Part shown: positions 1 to 10,700 of the stretch, one piece after another
Layout of the letters: every line of letters begins with the position of its first letter
Position numbering within the stretch: the first letter of the stretch is position 1
Source of the DNA: a virus
Direction: 5' to 3' (one strand)
IMG/VR virus record: IMGVR_UViG_3300048837_000290
Span: 1 to 28,413 of that record
Length of the DNA: 28,413 nucleotides
The notes under the pieces: generated by a model
What the model was told of the DNA's origin: nothing
The model's input: only the letters and a program-made list of their open reading frames with translations
The model's database searches: none
Translations under genes and position numbers: made by a program

Positions 1-148
1 CAATCAACTGCCACCCTGTCCAGTCCGGCCAATGAACCCGGGATATCCCGGCGAATGTCATTCCGCCCTTGTCGCCTTTCACCGTGTGGAGGAGATATCC
101 ACCCTCTGCATTAAGCGTCTTTTCAAACGCTATATCAAAAATTGCCAT
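1..148 (-). CDS. GH108-type endolysin (N-terminal part, runs off the window)
   Basis: Only the first 49 codons are inside the window. The start ATG (146-148) follows an AGGA ribosome binding site by 7 bases and lies just downstream of the lipoprotein gene. The N-terminus reads MAIFDIAFEKTLNAEGGY, followed by a Gly/Lys-rich stretch and then TFAGISRVHWPDWTGW. This matches the opening of glycosyl hydrolase family 108 (secretion-activator or ZliS-type lysozymes), where the Glu of the EGGY motif (residue 15 here) is the presumed catalytic acid and the segment around AGISR is conserved. Such enzymes cleave the peptidoglycan glycan backbone at the end of phage infection. The position after a membrane protein and a lipoprotein fits a lysis cassette. 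No signal peptide is seen, so release would need a holin. The C-terminal peptidoglycan-binding part is outside the window. Confidence 0.8.
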   Translation of the reverse strand, partial: MAIFDIAFEKTLNAEGGYLLHTVKGDKGGMTFAGISRVHWPDWTGWQLI

Positions 149-159
149 TATTGTTCCTT

Positions 160-786
160 TTATTCGTTAGGGATATACGGTTCAACAAGCACAACGTCCT
201 TTTCGATGATGATAGGCGGCTGTGGTTCCGGTTGAGTTACAACTGTCGGTTCTGGCTGTGTAACGATTGTTGGATCCGGCTGATTAACAATGGTCGGATC
301 AGACACAGCAGAATGATCTGATTTATCAGTTATTGTTGACGATTTATCAACCGAATCACTGGCAATACGGTCAGACCTGTCAACAACTGCGGTGCCGTCT
401 CCTGAATTATTTACGCTTATGTCACCTGCTGCCCCCGCAACACCGCGAACTATACTGTAAGCGGCAGTGCCAATAATCCCGTATTTTATAACATCCGTGA
501 CAGGAGCAATAATTTGATTTTTATGCTGACGAATAACCGGGGCAGGTGGGGGAACTTGTGAATTGATTGTTATTATAGTTCCGTCCACTTGCTGAATTGT
601 GGCGATAACCGGAGGATTTTTTATTGCGCTATAATATCCGGCCCAAGCGGTCGCCTGTTGCTCATGGAAAGTATCTTCAGTTGATTTTGTTACGATGTGT
701 TTATTGCCCATCGCATCGTAGCTGACTATTTTGGAGCTGCACCCCATGAGCAATATGATTGCCATGATAGAACTTGCATATTTCAT
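160..786 (-). CDS. Lipoprotein of the lysis cassette with proline-rich C-terminal repeats
   Basis: Product of 208 residues. I take the start at the ATG at 784-786, because MKYASSIMAIILLMGC is a clear lipoprotein signal peptide with Cys16 as the lipidated residue, and a G-rich ribosome binding site precedes it; the open frame extends 20 codons upstream without a good start. The mature part has a possible short membrane or amphipathic segment (around KYGIIGTAAYSIVRG), a Ser/Asp-rich stretch, and a tail of about four imperfect 8-residue repeats of the type D/E-P-T-I/V-V-N/T-Q-P. Gram-negative phages often encode an outer-membrane lipoprotein (o-spanin or Rz1-like) beside the endolysin, and those are proline-rich. 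This one is much longer than usual, so a spanin role is inference; a superinfection-exclusion or other lipoprotein is possible. Confidence 0.7.
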   Translation of the reverse strand: MKYASSIMAIILLMGCSSKIVSYDAMGNKHIVTKSTEDTFHEQQATAWAGYYSAIKNPPVIATIQQVDGTIITINSQVPPPAPVIRQHKNQIIAPVTDVIKYGIIGTAAYSIVRGVAGAAGDISVNNSGDGTAVVDRSDRIASDSVDKSSTITDKSDHSAVSDPTIVNQPDPTIVTQPEPTVVTQPEPQPPIIIEKDVVLVEPYIPNE

Positions 787-788
787 GT

Positions 789-1088
789 TTACCCCCAAAT
801 TTTTATAGCACCTATAAGCGCGATTACAAGACCAATAGCCCCCCACACCTGCGCTATATTTCTTTTAAACGAATCGGCAGGGCAGGCTGCTTGATACAAT
901 TTAATAGCTGTCACTGATCCATTTGGACCGAACTCTGCATCATATTTTCTCCACATTCCATCTACTTGAGATTTCAACGAAGATATCTTTTCCTCCTGAA
1001 CGGCAATCATTGATAATGTCCGTTCAATTCCTGAAAGGCGATCATTTAAGCTCCTAAGCTCTGCAAATAAAGAATCATGATCAGTCAT
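789..1088 (-). CDS. Small coiled-coil protein with one C-terminal membrane segment (holin or XhlA-like)
   Basis: Product of 99 residues. The N-terminal ~45 residues form a predicted coiled coil (LFAELRSLNDRLSGIERTL and on). The C-terminus has one hydrophobic segment of about 18 residues (VWGAIGLVIALIGAIKIWG) ending the protein. This soluble-coil-plus-tail-anchor layout resembles phage XhlA/haemolysin-type lysis proteins and some single-membrane-segment holins. It sits directly upstream of the lipoprotein and endolysin genes, and its stop (789-791) nearly abuts the lipoprotein start, suggesting translational coupling. Holin function is inferred from position and topology, not from a recognised signature. 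Confidence 0.6.
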   Translation of the reverse strand: MTDHDSLFAELRSLNDRLSGIERTLSMIAVQEEKISSLKSQVDGMWRKYDAEFGPNGSVTAIKLYQAACPADSFKRNIAQVWGAIGLVIALIGAIKIWG

Positions 1089-1090
1089 AA

Positions 1091-1540
1091 TTAAGCTGCC
1101 CCCAAATCAGTCCAACCTGCCGGGTAAGCAGATGGGGACCATACGTTATTGTTGATAGATGATTCATAAAGCCTTCCGTTGTAAGTCACTTTATCCCCTT
1201 TATTAAATGGATTGTTTGATTCTGGTTGTGTCCATTCAGGAATAACTCCAGGGGCAGTTTTAACAACCCATAGATTAGGTGTGATGTCTGGGGTCCAATC
1301 TGCTTGTGTAACGTGCGCCAACGTGCATTTGTAAATCTTATCGTTATATCTTCTTAAAGTCCCCTTATTTACCATTTTTTCAGTGATATCTTCTCCTACC
1401 ACCCATGGCTGAAACAAATCAGTAACTGCGTTAAGCTCATCGTCAGAAAGTTCGTCAGCAAGGACCATCTTGCCTACAACAATGCGGCCCATATCTTCAA
1501 GCAATTTTTTAACTTGATTCGTTGTTACATTTATTCTCAT
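1091..1540 (-). CDS. Tail-tip protein with two CBM5/12-like carbohydrate-binding modules
   Basis: Product of 149 residues. After an N-terminal ~60 residues of unknown fold there are two short modules of the chitin-binding type 3 / CBM5-12 style. The first is RYNDKIYKCTLAHVTQADWT followed by P..TP.LW (about residues 64-92). The second is KGDKVTYNGRLYESSINNN followed by W.P..YP.GW (about residues 114-146). In phages such modules occur at the end of the tail gene block on receptor-binding or fibre-associated proteins, where they may bind cell-surface glycans. The start overlaps the stop of the preceding gene (ATGA at 1537-1540), so the two are probably translated together. The binding target cannot be read from sequence. 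Confidence 0.65.
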   Translation of the reverse strand: MRINVTTNQVKKLLEDMGRIVVGKMVLADELSDDELNAVTDLFQPWVVGEDITEKMVNKGTLRRYNDKIYKCTLAHVTQADWTPDITPNLWVVKTAPGVIPEWTQPESNNPFNKGDKVTYNGRLYESSINNNVWSPSAYPAGWTDLGAA

Positions 1541-2034
1541 AGTGGCACCTCAATTGCTGTTATAATCAACTGTTTGGACTTAACCTCTACCCGTATCGGA
1601 CCCGGGGCATCGGCAGTTATCTCCAGCGTAGCAACATAATCAACAGGCTCTACAGCATGGACAGTTTCATTTACTGAAAAATAAACCGTTTCTTGGTCGG
1701 TATACGTTACCGTTGCATGAGTTATCCCGTCCGCTGGAATTATCCAAGTGTCTGATGATAAAGTATCAAGTACAATGGAATCAAATAAATCTTGTGCTTC
1801 CTTTGCGGCCTTTTGATCAGAGCCAAAAGCAGTTAAACTCCAAGCCCCTCCGCTGTATGTATACCATCTCCCTGAAAAGTCTTCTGGGATATTATCCACG
1901 ACATACGCCGTGAATTTATCAGGAGTACACCAAGGTGCATTAAAAGATGCACCGGACAGACCGCTTGAAGTTACTGCCAAATTGTTACCAACAAAAACTA
2001 CTTCATTTGACGATATTTCTACGATAATTATCAT
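1537..2034 (-). CDS. Unknown tail-region protein with a C-terminal Ig-like segment
   Basis: Product of 165 residues. The N-terminal ~70 residues are unrecognised and contain aromatic-rich stretches (RWYTYSGGAWSLTAFGS) reminiscent of small phage tail-fibre accessory proteins. The C-terminal part is beta-rich: IPADGITHATVTYTDQETVYF and the following strands resemble a bacterial Ig-like (BIG) domain, common on phage tail surfaces. It lies 4 bases after the putative fibre gene and overlaps the next gene by 4 bases, so it probably belongs to the host-recognition group. Functional assignment stops there. Confidence 0.55.
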   Translation of the reverse strand: MIIIVEISSNEVVFVGNNLAVTSSGLSGASFNAPWCTPDKFTAYVVDNIPEDFSGRWYTYSGGAWSLTAFGSDQKAAKEAQDLFDSIVLDTLSSDTWIIPADGITHATVTYTDQETVYFSVNETVHAVEPVDYVATLEITADAPGPIRVEVKSKQLIITAIEVPL

Positions 2035-2038
2035 AATG

Positions 2039-3796
2039 TTATCCTATATCTACATATTGCGCTGCTAAATAAGTTGTGTCTGTGTCTTTGTATACCAACA
2101 TGGCTCCATTTTCCGACAAAACACTGTTGCATAGTAAGGTGCCTGATGTTGATGTCATACCAATATCAATACTTGATTCTATTTGTAAAATGCAATCTTT
2201 TGAAGATGAAGCTCCAACAACTTTAAAAGTTAGGATACAATCGCCATAGCCATAAGCATTATAACTAAATAAAATGGTGTCTGTGTTGATAAGCCTGGCG
2301 GAGTTAGGTGTGAAGTAAGCATGTTGAGGTAAATCTATAATAGCAACCTTCTTTTTTACAAATGTCGTCCCGTTAAAATATAACAAATAAATTGCAATTC
2401 TGTAATTCTGATAGTCATCTGTTGCAAGACAAATAGCAACAGAATAGTTTCCGTCTATGGATACAATGGTGTTGAACGAAGATACGGCTGCGTTCACAAC
2501 AAATGCTGCGGTGGAGGTTAGCGTAGTCCCAGACCACGTTACTTTTCTTATGTAGTAGGCACTTGATTCTATATAGCCTACTAAAATTGAGGCAGAAGAA
2601 GAGCTCCCTGATATTAAACACGCGGATGGATATAAAATAGATGATGTACCAGAAACAGCAGTTGCAGCAGTATTACTGGATATTACAGAGCCGTTCCAGT
2701 TTAATACTTGATAATATAGGTCCGTTGATGACAGATAATAGTATACGAATATTCTGCCAGTAGTATCACTTTCGTTTATTGATATAACAGATACTTTTGA
2801 TATTGTAGCTGCATCTGCAAATTCGTAAGTATGTGTGCTTGTTAATGTGTCTATGCCGTCATATGTTATTGCAGTGCATTTCCCGTCATTATCAACATCG
2901 CCATATGCTATTATTGCGGTTGTGTCAGACATACGGCATACTGATATCTGGCTCGCATATGTTGTATCAAATTCTAGAATATCAGCCACTTCAATTGATG
3001 CCCCGGAGTATGTCAAAACAGCGCAAAACCCGTCACTGTCGGCCCCTTGCCATGCTACGAAAACTTCGGTTTCTGTAAGCTTACATGTATCAAGATGGTC
3101 TATAGTAGCATTGCTATTACATATCGTTTTAATCCGGTTCATCAGCAAATCAGCACCACTTGACGCCTGCCATACTCCAGCCGCCGTGGAATTATCGGTA
3201 AGGCTTATTCTGCCTTGACCATACGCGGAAATGGAACAAATAAAATTCCCTGACGAGTCTTTTACGCCAAGCCTATATGCCCCTTTGTTAAAAAAAACAA
3301 AAGTATCTTTGCTTTTCTGAAAAACTCTGGCATCTGGCAGGACCGCAAACTTGTCGGCAGCTGTTATTGTGATAACTTGTATTTGTTTTGAAGCGGCAGT
3401 TAATGTGATATCAACAGCGGAGCTTATAGTATCAGCACCGGTATTACCAAATGTCTCTCTCCAATATGTCCCATCATCTTCAGCCGGAGTGTTGCCTGTG
3501 TTAGAACCCTGTTGACTGGTGTACATCCTGTAATTATAATTCGGATCGAGGACTTGATTCCCAGCCGAATACGTTGTCCCAGCGGCATAAATACTCACAT
3601 TTGCAGTTGCACCGGCAATATTTGCTGAAAACGTATTAATTTCTACTGCAAGTTCGTCAATAAACGTGTTTATATCGTCAGGTAGGTTCACAGAGAAATC
3701 AACCCAAGCTTGCACGTTTGTATCAAAATCATCAATGGTCTGAGTGTCTTTATTTGGTTTTATCCCTGAAAAAGGCGTTAAATCATTTATAGTCAT
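2039..3796 (-). CDS. Putative tail fibre or host-recognition protein with beta-repeats
   Basis: Product of 585 residues. The N-terminal ~65 residues are helical and could form a trimeric stalk (VDFSVNLPDDINTFIDELA and on). A carbohydrate-binding-like module follows at about residues 70-116 (YAAGTTYSAGNQVLDPNYNY, then NTGNTPAEDDGTYW). From about residue 215 to the end there are repeated units of 40-60 residues with alternating short beta strands and recurrent hydrophobic-Ala-Tyr cores (VFVAWQGADSDGFCAVLTY; AIIAYGDVDNDGKCTAITY; ILVGYIESSAYYIRKVTW), which suggests a beta-propeller. The start overlaps the stop of the preceding gene (TAATG). Its place after the tape measure and before lysis fits an adhesin. 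The propeller reading is inference from repeat spacing. Confidence 0.6.
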   Translation of the reverse strand: MTINDLTPFSGIKPNKDTQTIDDFDTNVQAWVDFSVNLPDDINTFIDELAVEINTFSANIAGATANVSIYAAGTTYSAGNQVLDPNYNYRMYTSQQGSNTGNTPAEDDGTYWRETFGNTGADTISSAVDITLTAASKQIQVITITAADKFAVLPDARVFQKSKDTFVFFNKGAYRLGVKDSSGNFICSISAYGQGRISLTDNSTAAGVWQASSGADLLMNRIKTICNSNATIDHLDTCKLTETEVFVAWQGADSDGFCAVLTYSGASIEVADILEFDTTYASQISVCRMSDTTAIIAYGDVDNDGKCTAITYDGIDTLTSTHTYEFADAATISKVSVISINESDTTGRIFVYYYLSSTDLYYQVLNWNGSVISSNTAATAVSGTSSILYPSACLISGSSSSASILVGYIESSAYYIRKVTWSGTTLTSTAAFVVNAAVSSFNTIVSIDGNYSVAICLATDDYQNYRIAIYLLYFNGTTFVKKKVAIIDLPQHAYFTPNSARLINTDTILFSYNAYGYGDCILTFKVVGASSSKDCILQIESSIDIGMTSTSGTLLCNSVLSENGAMLVYKDTDTTYLAAQYVDIG

Positions 3797-4704
3797 TATG
3801 TTGTACCTCTAATTTTTAGCGAGCATTTTGATATAGATGGCCCTGGAATAATTATATCAAACGATTCAAAAAACCCATAGATTCTTAAAGAATCATAATC
3901 AGAACCTGCATTATTCAAATCCCACAAACTCATAACACCGCTCACCTCTGCAAGTTTCCGTCTGACAATATCAACCATGCTATTTGTAATCCATAATTCC
4001 ACTTCTGCCCTATCAGCATAGTCCCCCTTGTTTAAATATGTACGACCCAGGCTATCGGTAGAATAAACTGAATAATCTTGTATACCGACACTTGCGCCAT
4101 ATTGTGTTTGGCCCAGGGTTATTTGCGATCCTATAACCATATCACCACATTCTGCGGCCCCTTGCCCAGTGGATATGCTAATAGAAAGAGACGCGTCTGA
4201 ATATTTAGGATATTCCCAAAATATTCTGTCCTTATAGTCATACTCTTCAAACAACCATACGTAATAACTTATGGAGGGAAGTGTTTTAAGACTTATTTCT
4301 TCTGTTTTTATAGTGCTTCCATTCCTGGATAGTGTCAATGTTACTGCTGATCCAGAAAGACCAAACAAACCAACAAAATCAGACTTTGCCGATCCTACGA
4401 CAACGTCTATATCAGTTGAGTCTGTGGTTGCTGAATTTATATACCCGTCAAACATGGCATGAATGTTTGATGTTCCTGTTTCAGTCCATTGTGTGGGAGA
4501 GTCTGGAGGGTAGTTTCCGGTATTAGCATCTGCAAGTGATTTGTATTCAACAACTGGAAACAGAGGGGTTGTTCCATCAGATTCAAAACTGACTTTAACC
4601 TCTGCGTCTGTAGCATATGTTGTCCCTGCCGCATATTCATCCTTTGATGAGGAAGAAACACTTGAAGATATTAATGTTATTGTTTTAGTTGGAGCAACCT
4701 TCAT
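3796..4704 (-). CDS. Unknown tail-tip protein encoded after the tape measure
   Basis: Product of 302 residues, overlapping the tape measure stop and the next start through TAATG junctions at both ends. The N-terminal ~80 residues carry the same module as the next gene product (YAAGTTYATDAEV, then NTGNYPPDSPTQWTETG at about residues 24-77). The middle and C-terminus are beta-rich with aromatic clusters (YYVWLFEEYDYKDRIFWEYP) and end in GPSISKCSLKIRGTT. In siphoviruses the gene after the tape measure usually encodes the distal tail protein or another baseplate hub component, so that is the most likely role, but I recognise no specific family. Confidence 0.55.
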   Translation of the reverse strand: MKVAPTKTITLISSSVSSSSKDEYAAGTTYATDAEVKVSFESDGTTPLFPVVEYKSLADANTGNYPPDSPTQWTETGTSNIHAMFDGYINSATTDSTDIDVVVGSAKSDFVGLFGLSGSAVTLTLSRNGSTIKTEEISLKTLPSISYYVWLFEEYDYKDRIFWEYPKYSDASLSISISTGQGAAECGDMVIGSQITLGQTQYGASVGIQDYSVYSTDSLGRTYLNKGDYADRAEVELWITNSMVDIVRRKLAEVSGVMSLWDLNNAGSDYDSLRIYGFFESFDIIIPGPSISKCSLKIRGTT

Positions 4705-7700
4705 TACGCTATCTCCCTGACTCTCATTTCTGTACCACCTTGAGTCACCCTATCCAAAAGTCTATTGGTCTGGATAGTCAACTTATTAACATTTCCACCA
4801 GTATCTCGTATCGAGATTAGGATGTCTTTGACTTCCCCTAAAACTTCCTTCACCTCTGTCATCTCTGAATCTGGGGTAATATGCTCAGTGCCGTGGAAAG
4901 TAGTTGGTAAAAAATAGCCAGAGTCTGGCCCTGTAACCGTCCCACCATTAGAAAAACCATATTCTGCTTTTAATGCTTCGGGATCTCCTCCCCACCCAAC
5001 AGCGTCAAAAATATTCGTGCCAAAAGCATCTTCAATCCTTGAACTATATGCATTAAATGTCTCTGAACTAATACCTCCTGTGGCTGATTTATAAACAACC
5101 TTGGCTGCTTCCATTAAAAGGGCATCTTCAGTTGTGGGCATTAATTGTTCATAAAAATTTGTGGTTGAGGGATCATCAGCTATGGCAGGTATAGACGGGC
5201 TGCTTGATGCCGGGGCGGATAATGGCGATATTTTAGCAGCATATTCAGATTGGAATTTACTGAATCCTGCATTCACAGCGTCTGATAATACGCCTATATA
5301 AGCTATTACAGATTCTTCCAAGCTCATCACAGAACTGTTTATTTCAGTTAAACGATCTATTTCGTCCTGATACCATGAATAATCAAGATCAGTTTTTGCA
5401 GAATTATATGCGGCTTCGAGCTCCTCAAGAGTTCCAAGATTTTCATCTACCCCATTTACTGCGTTCAATGTTGCTTCTAACGCGGCAGTTTGAGAAGTCA
5501 ATTCATCTAAGCTTAATTCTGCGGTTGATTTTTGCTCTCCCGCAATTTGCTCGGCCTCATTTAGTATTCGCATGACATACGCAAAATCATTTTGGTAGGC
5601 ACTAAAACTGCCACTTGTTTTTTTGCTTAACTCAAGGAAATCAGAGGTGAGTGTCGGCAAATCTTCCATGCCAGACTGTATTTCCGCAGCGTCACCGGAT
5701 TGTATTTTAGCCATTGCAGCCGCTAACTCAGCACCTACAAAAGCCATTTGTGTATCTGGATTAAGCTCAGAATTTGTAACAGACGAATATTTTAATTCTT
5801 TAATTGTTTCAAGCAGATTTTCAAATGACTCGACAGTCTTTTCAGCCTCAGCAGCAGTTTCATTCAATGCGTCAATTTCGTCGTTTAGTCCATTGATGTA
5901 ATTGTCTTTAGCTGTTGACAAAGCATCTTCCAGTATTGTTTGCTCTTCCTGTAAGGATTTTATATAAGCAGTTCTGGCAGCGGCTACTGCCGAGTCATAA
6001 GCAGCTTCTTTTTGTAAATCATATGCTTTATTTAAATCATCTAATGCGATACCTAAATTTTCTGCTGATTCCTTTTGCTCTTCGTACCAATCCGTTAAAT
6101 TTTTAAGTTCATATTCTAAATCTGATAAAGTATTTTGACTGATAATATCCTGGATAGCATCATTAAATGCGTCTATTTCAGCCTGTTTTGCTTTTTCTAT
6201 AGCCTCTGCTTGTAAATCATATGCTTCAGTAAGATCTTCTATGGAAAGACCTAATTCTTCCGCAGCCGCCTTTTGTTCCTCGAACCATGCATCCAACTCA
6301 ATAAGTTGTAAATCAGCATCTGTCAGGCTGTTTTCGTTTATGATATTCTGCCATTCTTCTGCTATTCCTTCCGCCAAAGCATTTTTTTGGGCGGTTACCC
6401 ATTCGTCTATAATTGCCAAATCCTCGGCAGCCGTTACCCCTAAATCTGCAAGGCTATCATTCCATTCTTGTGCCTGTTTATTGATATCGTATATTTCTTT
6501 TTCAAAGTCAGACAAGTTGATAGTGTCAATGCCTTCTTGGATTTGAGCGAAAATAGCATCTATTTGATCTTGTGTATCGTCTGTTGATGTCCCGCCGCTA
6601 CTGGAAGATGTCCCAGAACCACTTTCTAATGAAGATTCATAATCATCAATTGCGGATACCATCGCTTGAATTTGAGATGAAGCTTCAGATCCAAAAATAT
6701 CTTCGAGAACCGCAGAACTCATATTGCCCACAACATCAATAAATTCATCGAGGGCTGAAGATATCAAGTTTCCAGAGGAGTCTATAACATCCGGCAGTGC
6801 CTCTAATTGATCGAGTGCCGCGCTGACTTCCTTTTCCGAGGTTGAGAAATCACCAGACATTGTTTCTGTTACATCTTTATAATAATCTTCCTCGTCAATC
6901 CCAACCAATTTTGCCGCTGATTCAAAGTCCCCCCAATTCGTGATTTCAACTTTTCCACCATTTGCGTTGTAATACGCTAAATCTTTTTCAGATGCCCCTG
7001 CAAGTATGGAAGATTCAAGATTTGATAATGAAACAAGGCCATCTTCTAAAGCATCCGCCCAATAACTGCTTGATGCGGATCGTCCAAACAGCCTGTTAAA
7101 TATTTCATTTACCCTATCCTCAGAGTTTGAGATACCATTAACAATCGCATCATGGATATCATTTAAGCTCAACGAGCCTTCAAGTACTTTATTTTGATAA
7201 TAGTCTGAATCCGGACTGCGGCCTAAAATGTTTTCAAACTCTGATTTTACTACATAATTAGCTATTGCTTCTTGATACCCATCTTCATCAAACACCGAGG
7301 TTGTTACTGACTCATCTCCTCTAATCTGAGAGATCGACGGGGTATCCTTGAAAAAGTCAACAACTTCTTTCATAGAATTTAGGTAAGCTTCTGTGCTTTC
7401 CTCAGACCCTATAAGATCGCCCTGGGCAGATTCTATATCAGAAATGTTTTCGTACATTTGCTGAGTTGTTTTAGTGAACGTGTCTGCCAGGTCTTGGATC
7501 ACATTGTTGAGGTCGTCACCTTCAATGCCAAGTGCCACAAAAGCATCGACAGCATTTTCAAGTTCATCGGCTGTTACGCTATCGGCTGTGATTTCAGAAA
7601 ATAAATTCATGGCTTCGATGTTACTTATCTGCCACTCCTCAAATTTCTGAGATGTTGATAATTGCCCGTCAAGAGCCAATGTTACAATCCGCATTGCCTC

Positions 7701-10700
7701 GGCTGTAGCAAGAGCATCGTTTGCAGATTCCGCCAAAATCCCGAAAGATTCTTGTAACTCTTCCAGGGCCGCTTGCGCTTCAGTCGTATCTATATCCTGC
7801 ATTGCTTCAGCTACTGCTTCAAGATCCCCGCCGGTATCAATCCAAACCTGCCCGATCTGCTCATTGATCCCTGAAATGTATTCTTCTGCTATTTTTTGAG
7901 CAATATCAGCATATGCAGCGTTTTGAATAGAGGTCTGTAAAATGCTTTCAATATCGCTTCCTTCTGATAGAGCTGATTGCAATGCGTCAGCCGTCAACCC
8001 GGTTATGTTTGCGCCCAAAACTTGGGCCATAGCGGCTTCAGCTTCTGTTATCTGTGTCGTTGTGGCATAGGCGGCTTCCAGGGAGTCAATAAGGGCATAC
8101 CAACTTTCTGTAAGGGTATTTAAAGCAGCCACTGACGATGTCGTTGCAAGTGCATCCACAGACGCTTGAATTTCATCCAAAACAGATATTACAACAAGGA
8201 TGTTTGTGAAGGCTTCCTCTACGGTAAAGCCAAATTCATCCATTTGCCTTGTGATATTTTCAACAAATCCGTCCGTTTCCTGCACAACAATGGCGAAATT
8301 GGCAAAGGTATCAAAAAGGTTTTCGCCTTCAGCTTGGAGACTTTTGAGGAACTCAAAATCAAAAATGCCAGAATCAAGGCCGATGGCTTCCATCAGGATG
8401 TCAGACAAGCCTTTTGAATATTGTCCTGAAACAGCCTCAGTTAATGGGGTAAGGATATTGTTCCAATAATCTGTATCTTCTCCATCAACTTTTACTGTTT
8501 TATATCCAGTTCCACTACTGTCACCAAACAATCCTTCAAAACTTGCTATGCTGCCGGTATAATCCCCTGAAAACGCGCTCTCAACAAGAGAATTGATCAA
8601 AGCGTTTGCATCTGTTTCGTCAAGGTCTGTAATGCGGGCCTTGCCTCTGAACGCGCTGGCCGTTACTGCATCAACTATATTGGCATCAAGTGATTCGTCA
8701 AGCGAGGCAAAAGCAGCGTCAAATATTGTCACAATCTCGTCTGTAACGGCGTCCCTGTTTGATACGGTATACGTTGCTGTTGATTCGGTAAGGCCACCGG
8801 TGGGACTTTGGACATAAATGTCGGGGTCTGCCTGGTCATGAGAACCTAAAAATTGGTCTATCGCCATAAATGCAGCTACTGCGAGACCTGCTGCTGCAGC
8901 CCCTCCCATGCCGGCCCCTGACGCAGCCCCTGTTGATGTAGCGGTACCTCCATTGGCCACTGCATAAGCAGATTCAATTGTGGAGGCGACTGTTGGGGAT
9001 ATCGTGGTGTACGCTGTACCTGCTGCTGTTGCGGCTGTTTCGCCAAACATAGCACTGCTTATGCTGCCCAACAAATCCGCTCCGACAAGGTCAGACACTG
9101 CTGCTGAAACGCCCTCTGTTACAAGGGTGTATGCCGTCTTCCCGATTGTAAAAAGACTCGAAATAGGGCTTGTCATTGAAGCAACCCCGCCGGATGACGG
9201 AGACATTCCGCTGGCCAACCCGGTTGATATACCTGCTATTTCTGCAAATTCCATGTAAATTGGTATCGCTATCTTTTGCGTCACGAATGCTGCAATAATA
9301 TCTTTGACCATGCCTTCGGCCATATCGACAAGGGTATTACCCATATCGTCCCAATCGTCTATGACGTTCCTTGTAAACCCGTATATCCCATCATAAAGCT
9401 CGTCGTATGCGTCTTGCTGGGCTTCGGCTGCTTCATCGCTGATTCTTTTTGCCTCGTCAGCCGCTTCCTGTTCAAGTTTTAATTGTTCTTCCTGTATCTT
9501 CTTTTGTGCAGCTATCTTTTGTTCTTGTGCATCGTAATAGTTCTCCACGTCTGCTTGATACAACGTGTCGTACTGGTCAGCATACCATTCTTGCAATTGC
9601 CATTCTGTTATAAGCCCTGCTTTTACAAGTTTTTCACGCTCTTTGTACATTTCATCGAGCTTTTCAACTTCATATTCGAATGTGCTTAGAGTTGCCTTTT
9701 TATAATCATCGTTGAAGCTCTCAAGAGCTCGTTTTTGTTCTTCCTTGGCTTGTTCCATGGCCCTTACTTGTTCCTCAAGCTCTTTATTGTGCGCGGCTGT
9801 TACGGATTTGTGGCCTGAAATAGAAGTGGCATTCGCTTTTTTCTCAATTGCAGATTCTTCCTCTTTTGCCTTACCGAACGTCGAAACCATCAAGTCGCGC
9901 TGCGCTTTCCAATCTGTTTGATTCCTGGAAGCGTAAGCAAGCTCTTTTTCTTGCTTCTCTAATTCTGCAATTTTTGTTTTTAAAGAATCTAATGATTTTA
10001 TGCGTTCTTCGACTTCACCTTTATACATGGTTGACATGGGTGTTGCTAACAGTTTATTGTATTCAGCTTTTACAAGCGCTACTTGAGCGGTGATAGTACT
10101 TAAATCAGAGACGTTCCCTTCAGCTGCTGTTTTTAAATCTCTGTATTTTTTTAGAGCAGCTTCAAAATCTTTTTCTGATCCGATAAAATCAGACATTGAA
10201 ATACCGCCTGACTTTAACGCGTTCAAACCATCATATAAATCGCTAAGTTCTGCCGTCAAAAAAGAAACCCCTGCTACTATCGCCATGCCATACTTCCCGC
10301 CAAGGAATGCACCAATTAGCCCCCCAGTTTGCACAGAAGCTGGCATTGATAAGAACCCTTCGGCCATAACTCCAAGAGTTTCAGCGATGAGCTTTACAAC
10401 AGGTTGAAGTTGTTTTGCTTTATCTGCTGTTTCGCCGACCATGGCCGGGATGCCTTGTGCAATTAATTCTGCATTAACATCTACCCAATCTCTGAAATCA
10501 TCTAATATATCAATAATAACAGGAGCAAGACCTTTGCCTATGCTTGCAGCTATTAAATCAACATGATTCATTGCTATCAAAAGTTGAGCTGAAAAACTTT
10601 TTGTCGCAGCCATTGACTCTTTATTTAGAGCAGTGGCATTTTCAACTTCAGCGTTCGATATCTTTAAGGCATCTGACAATAATTTTGTGTTTGTAGCCAT

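Noticed and set aside
2039-3796. Diversity-generating retroelement target in the fibre gene (suggested by the Bbp16-like cement protein)
   Set aside because: No reverse transcriptase and no template/variable repeat pair visible in the window.
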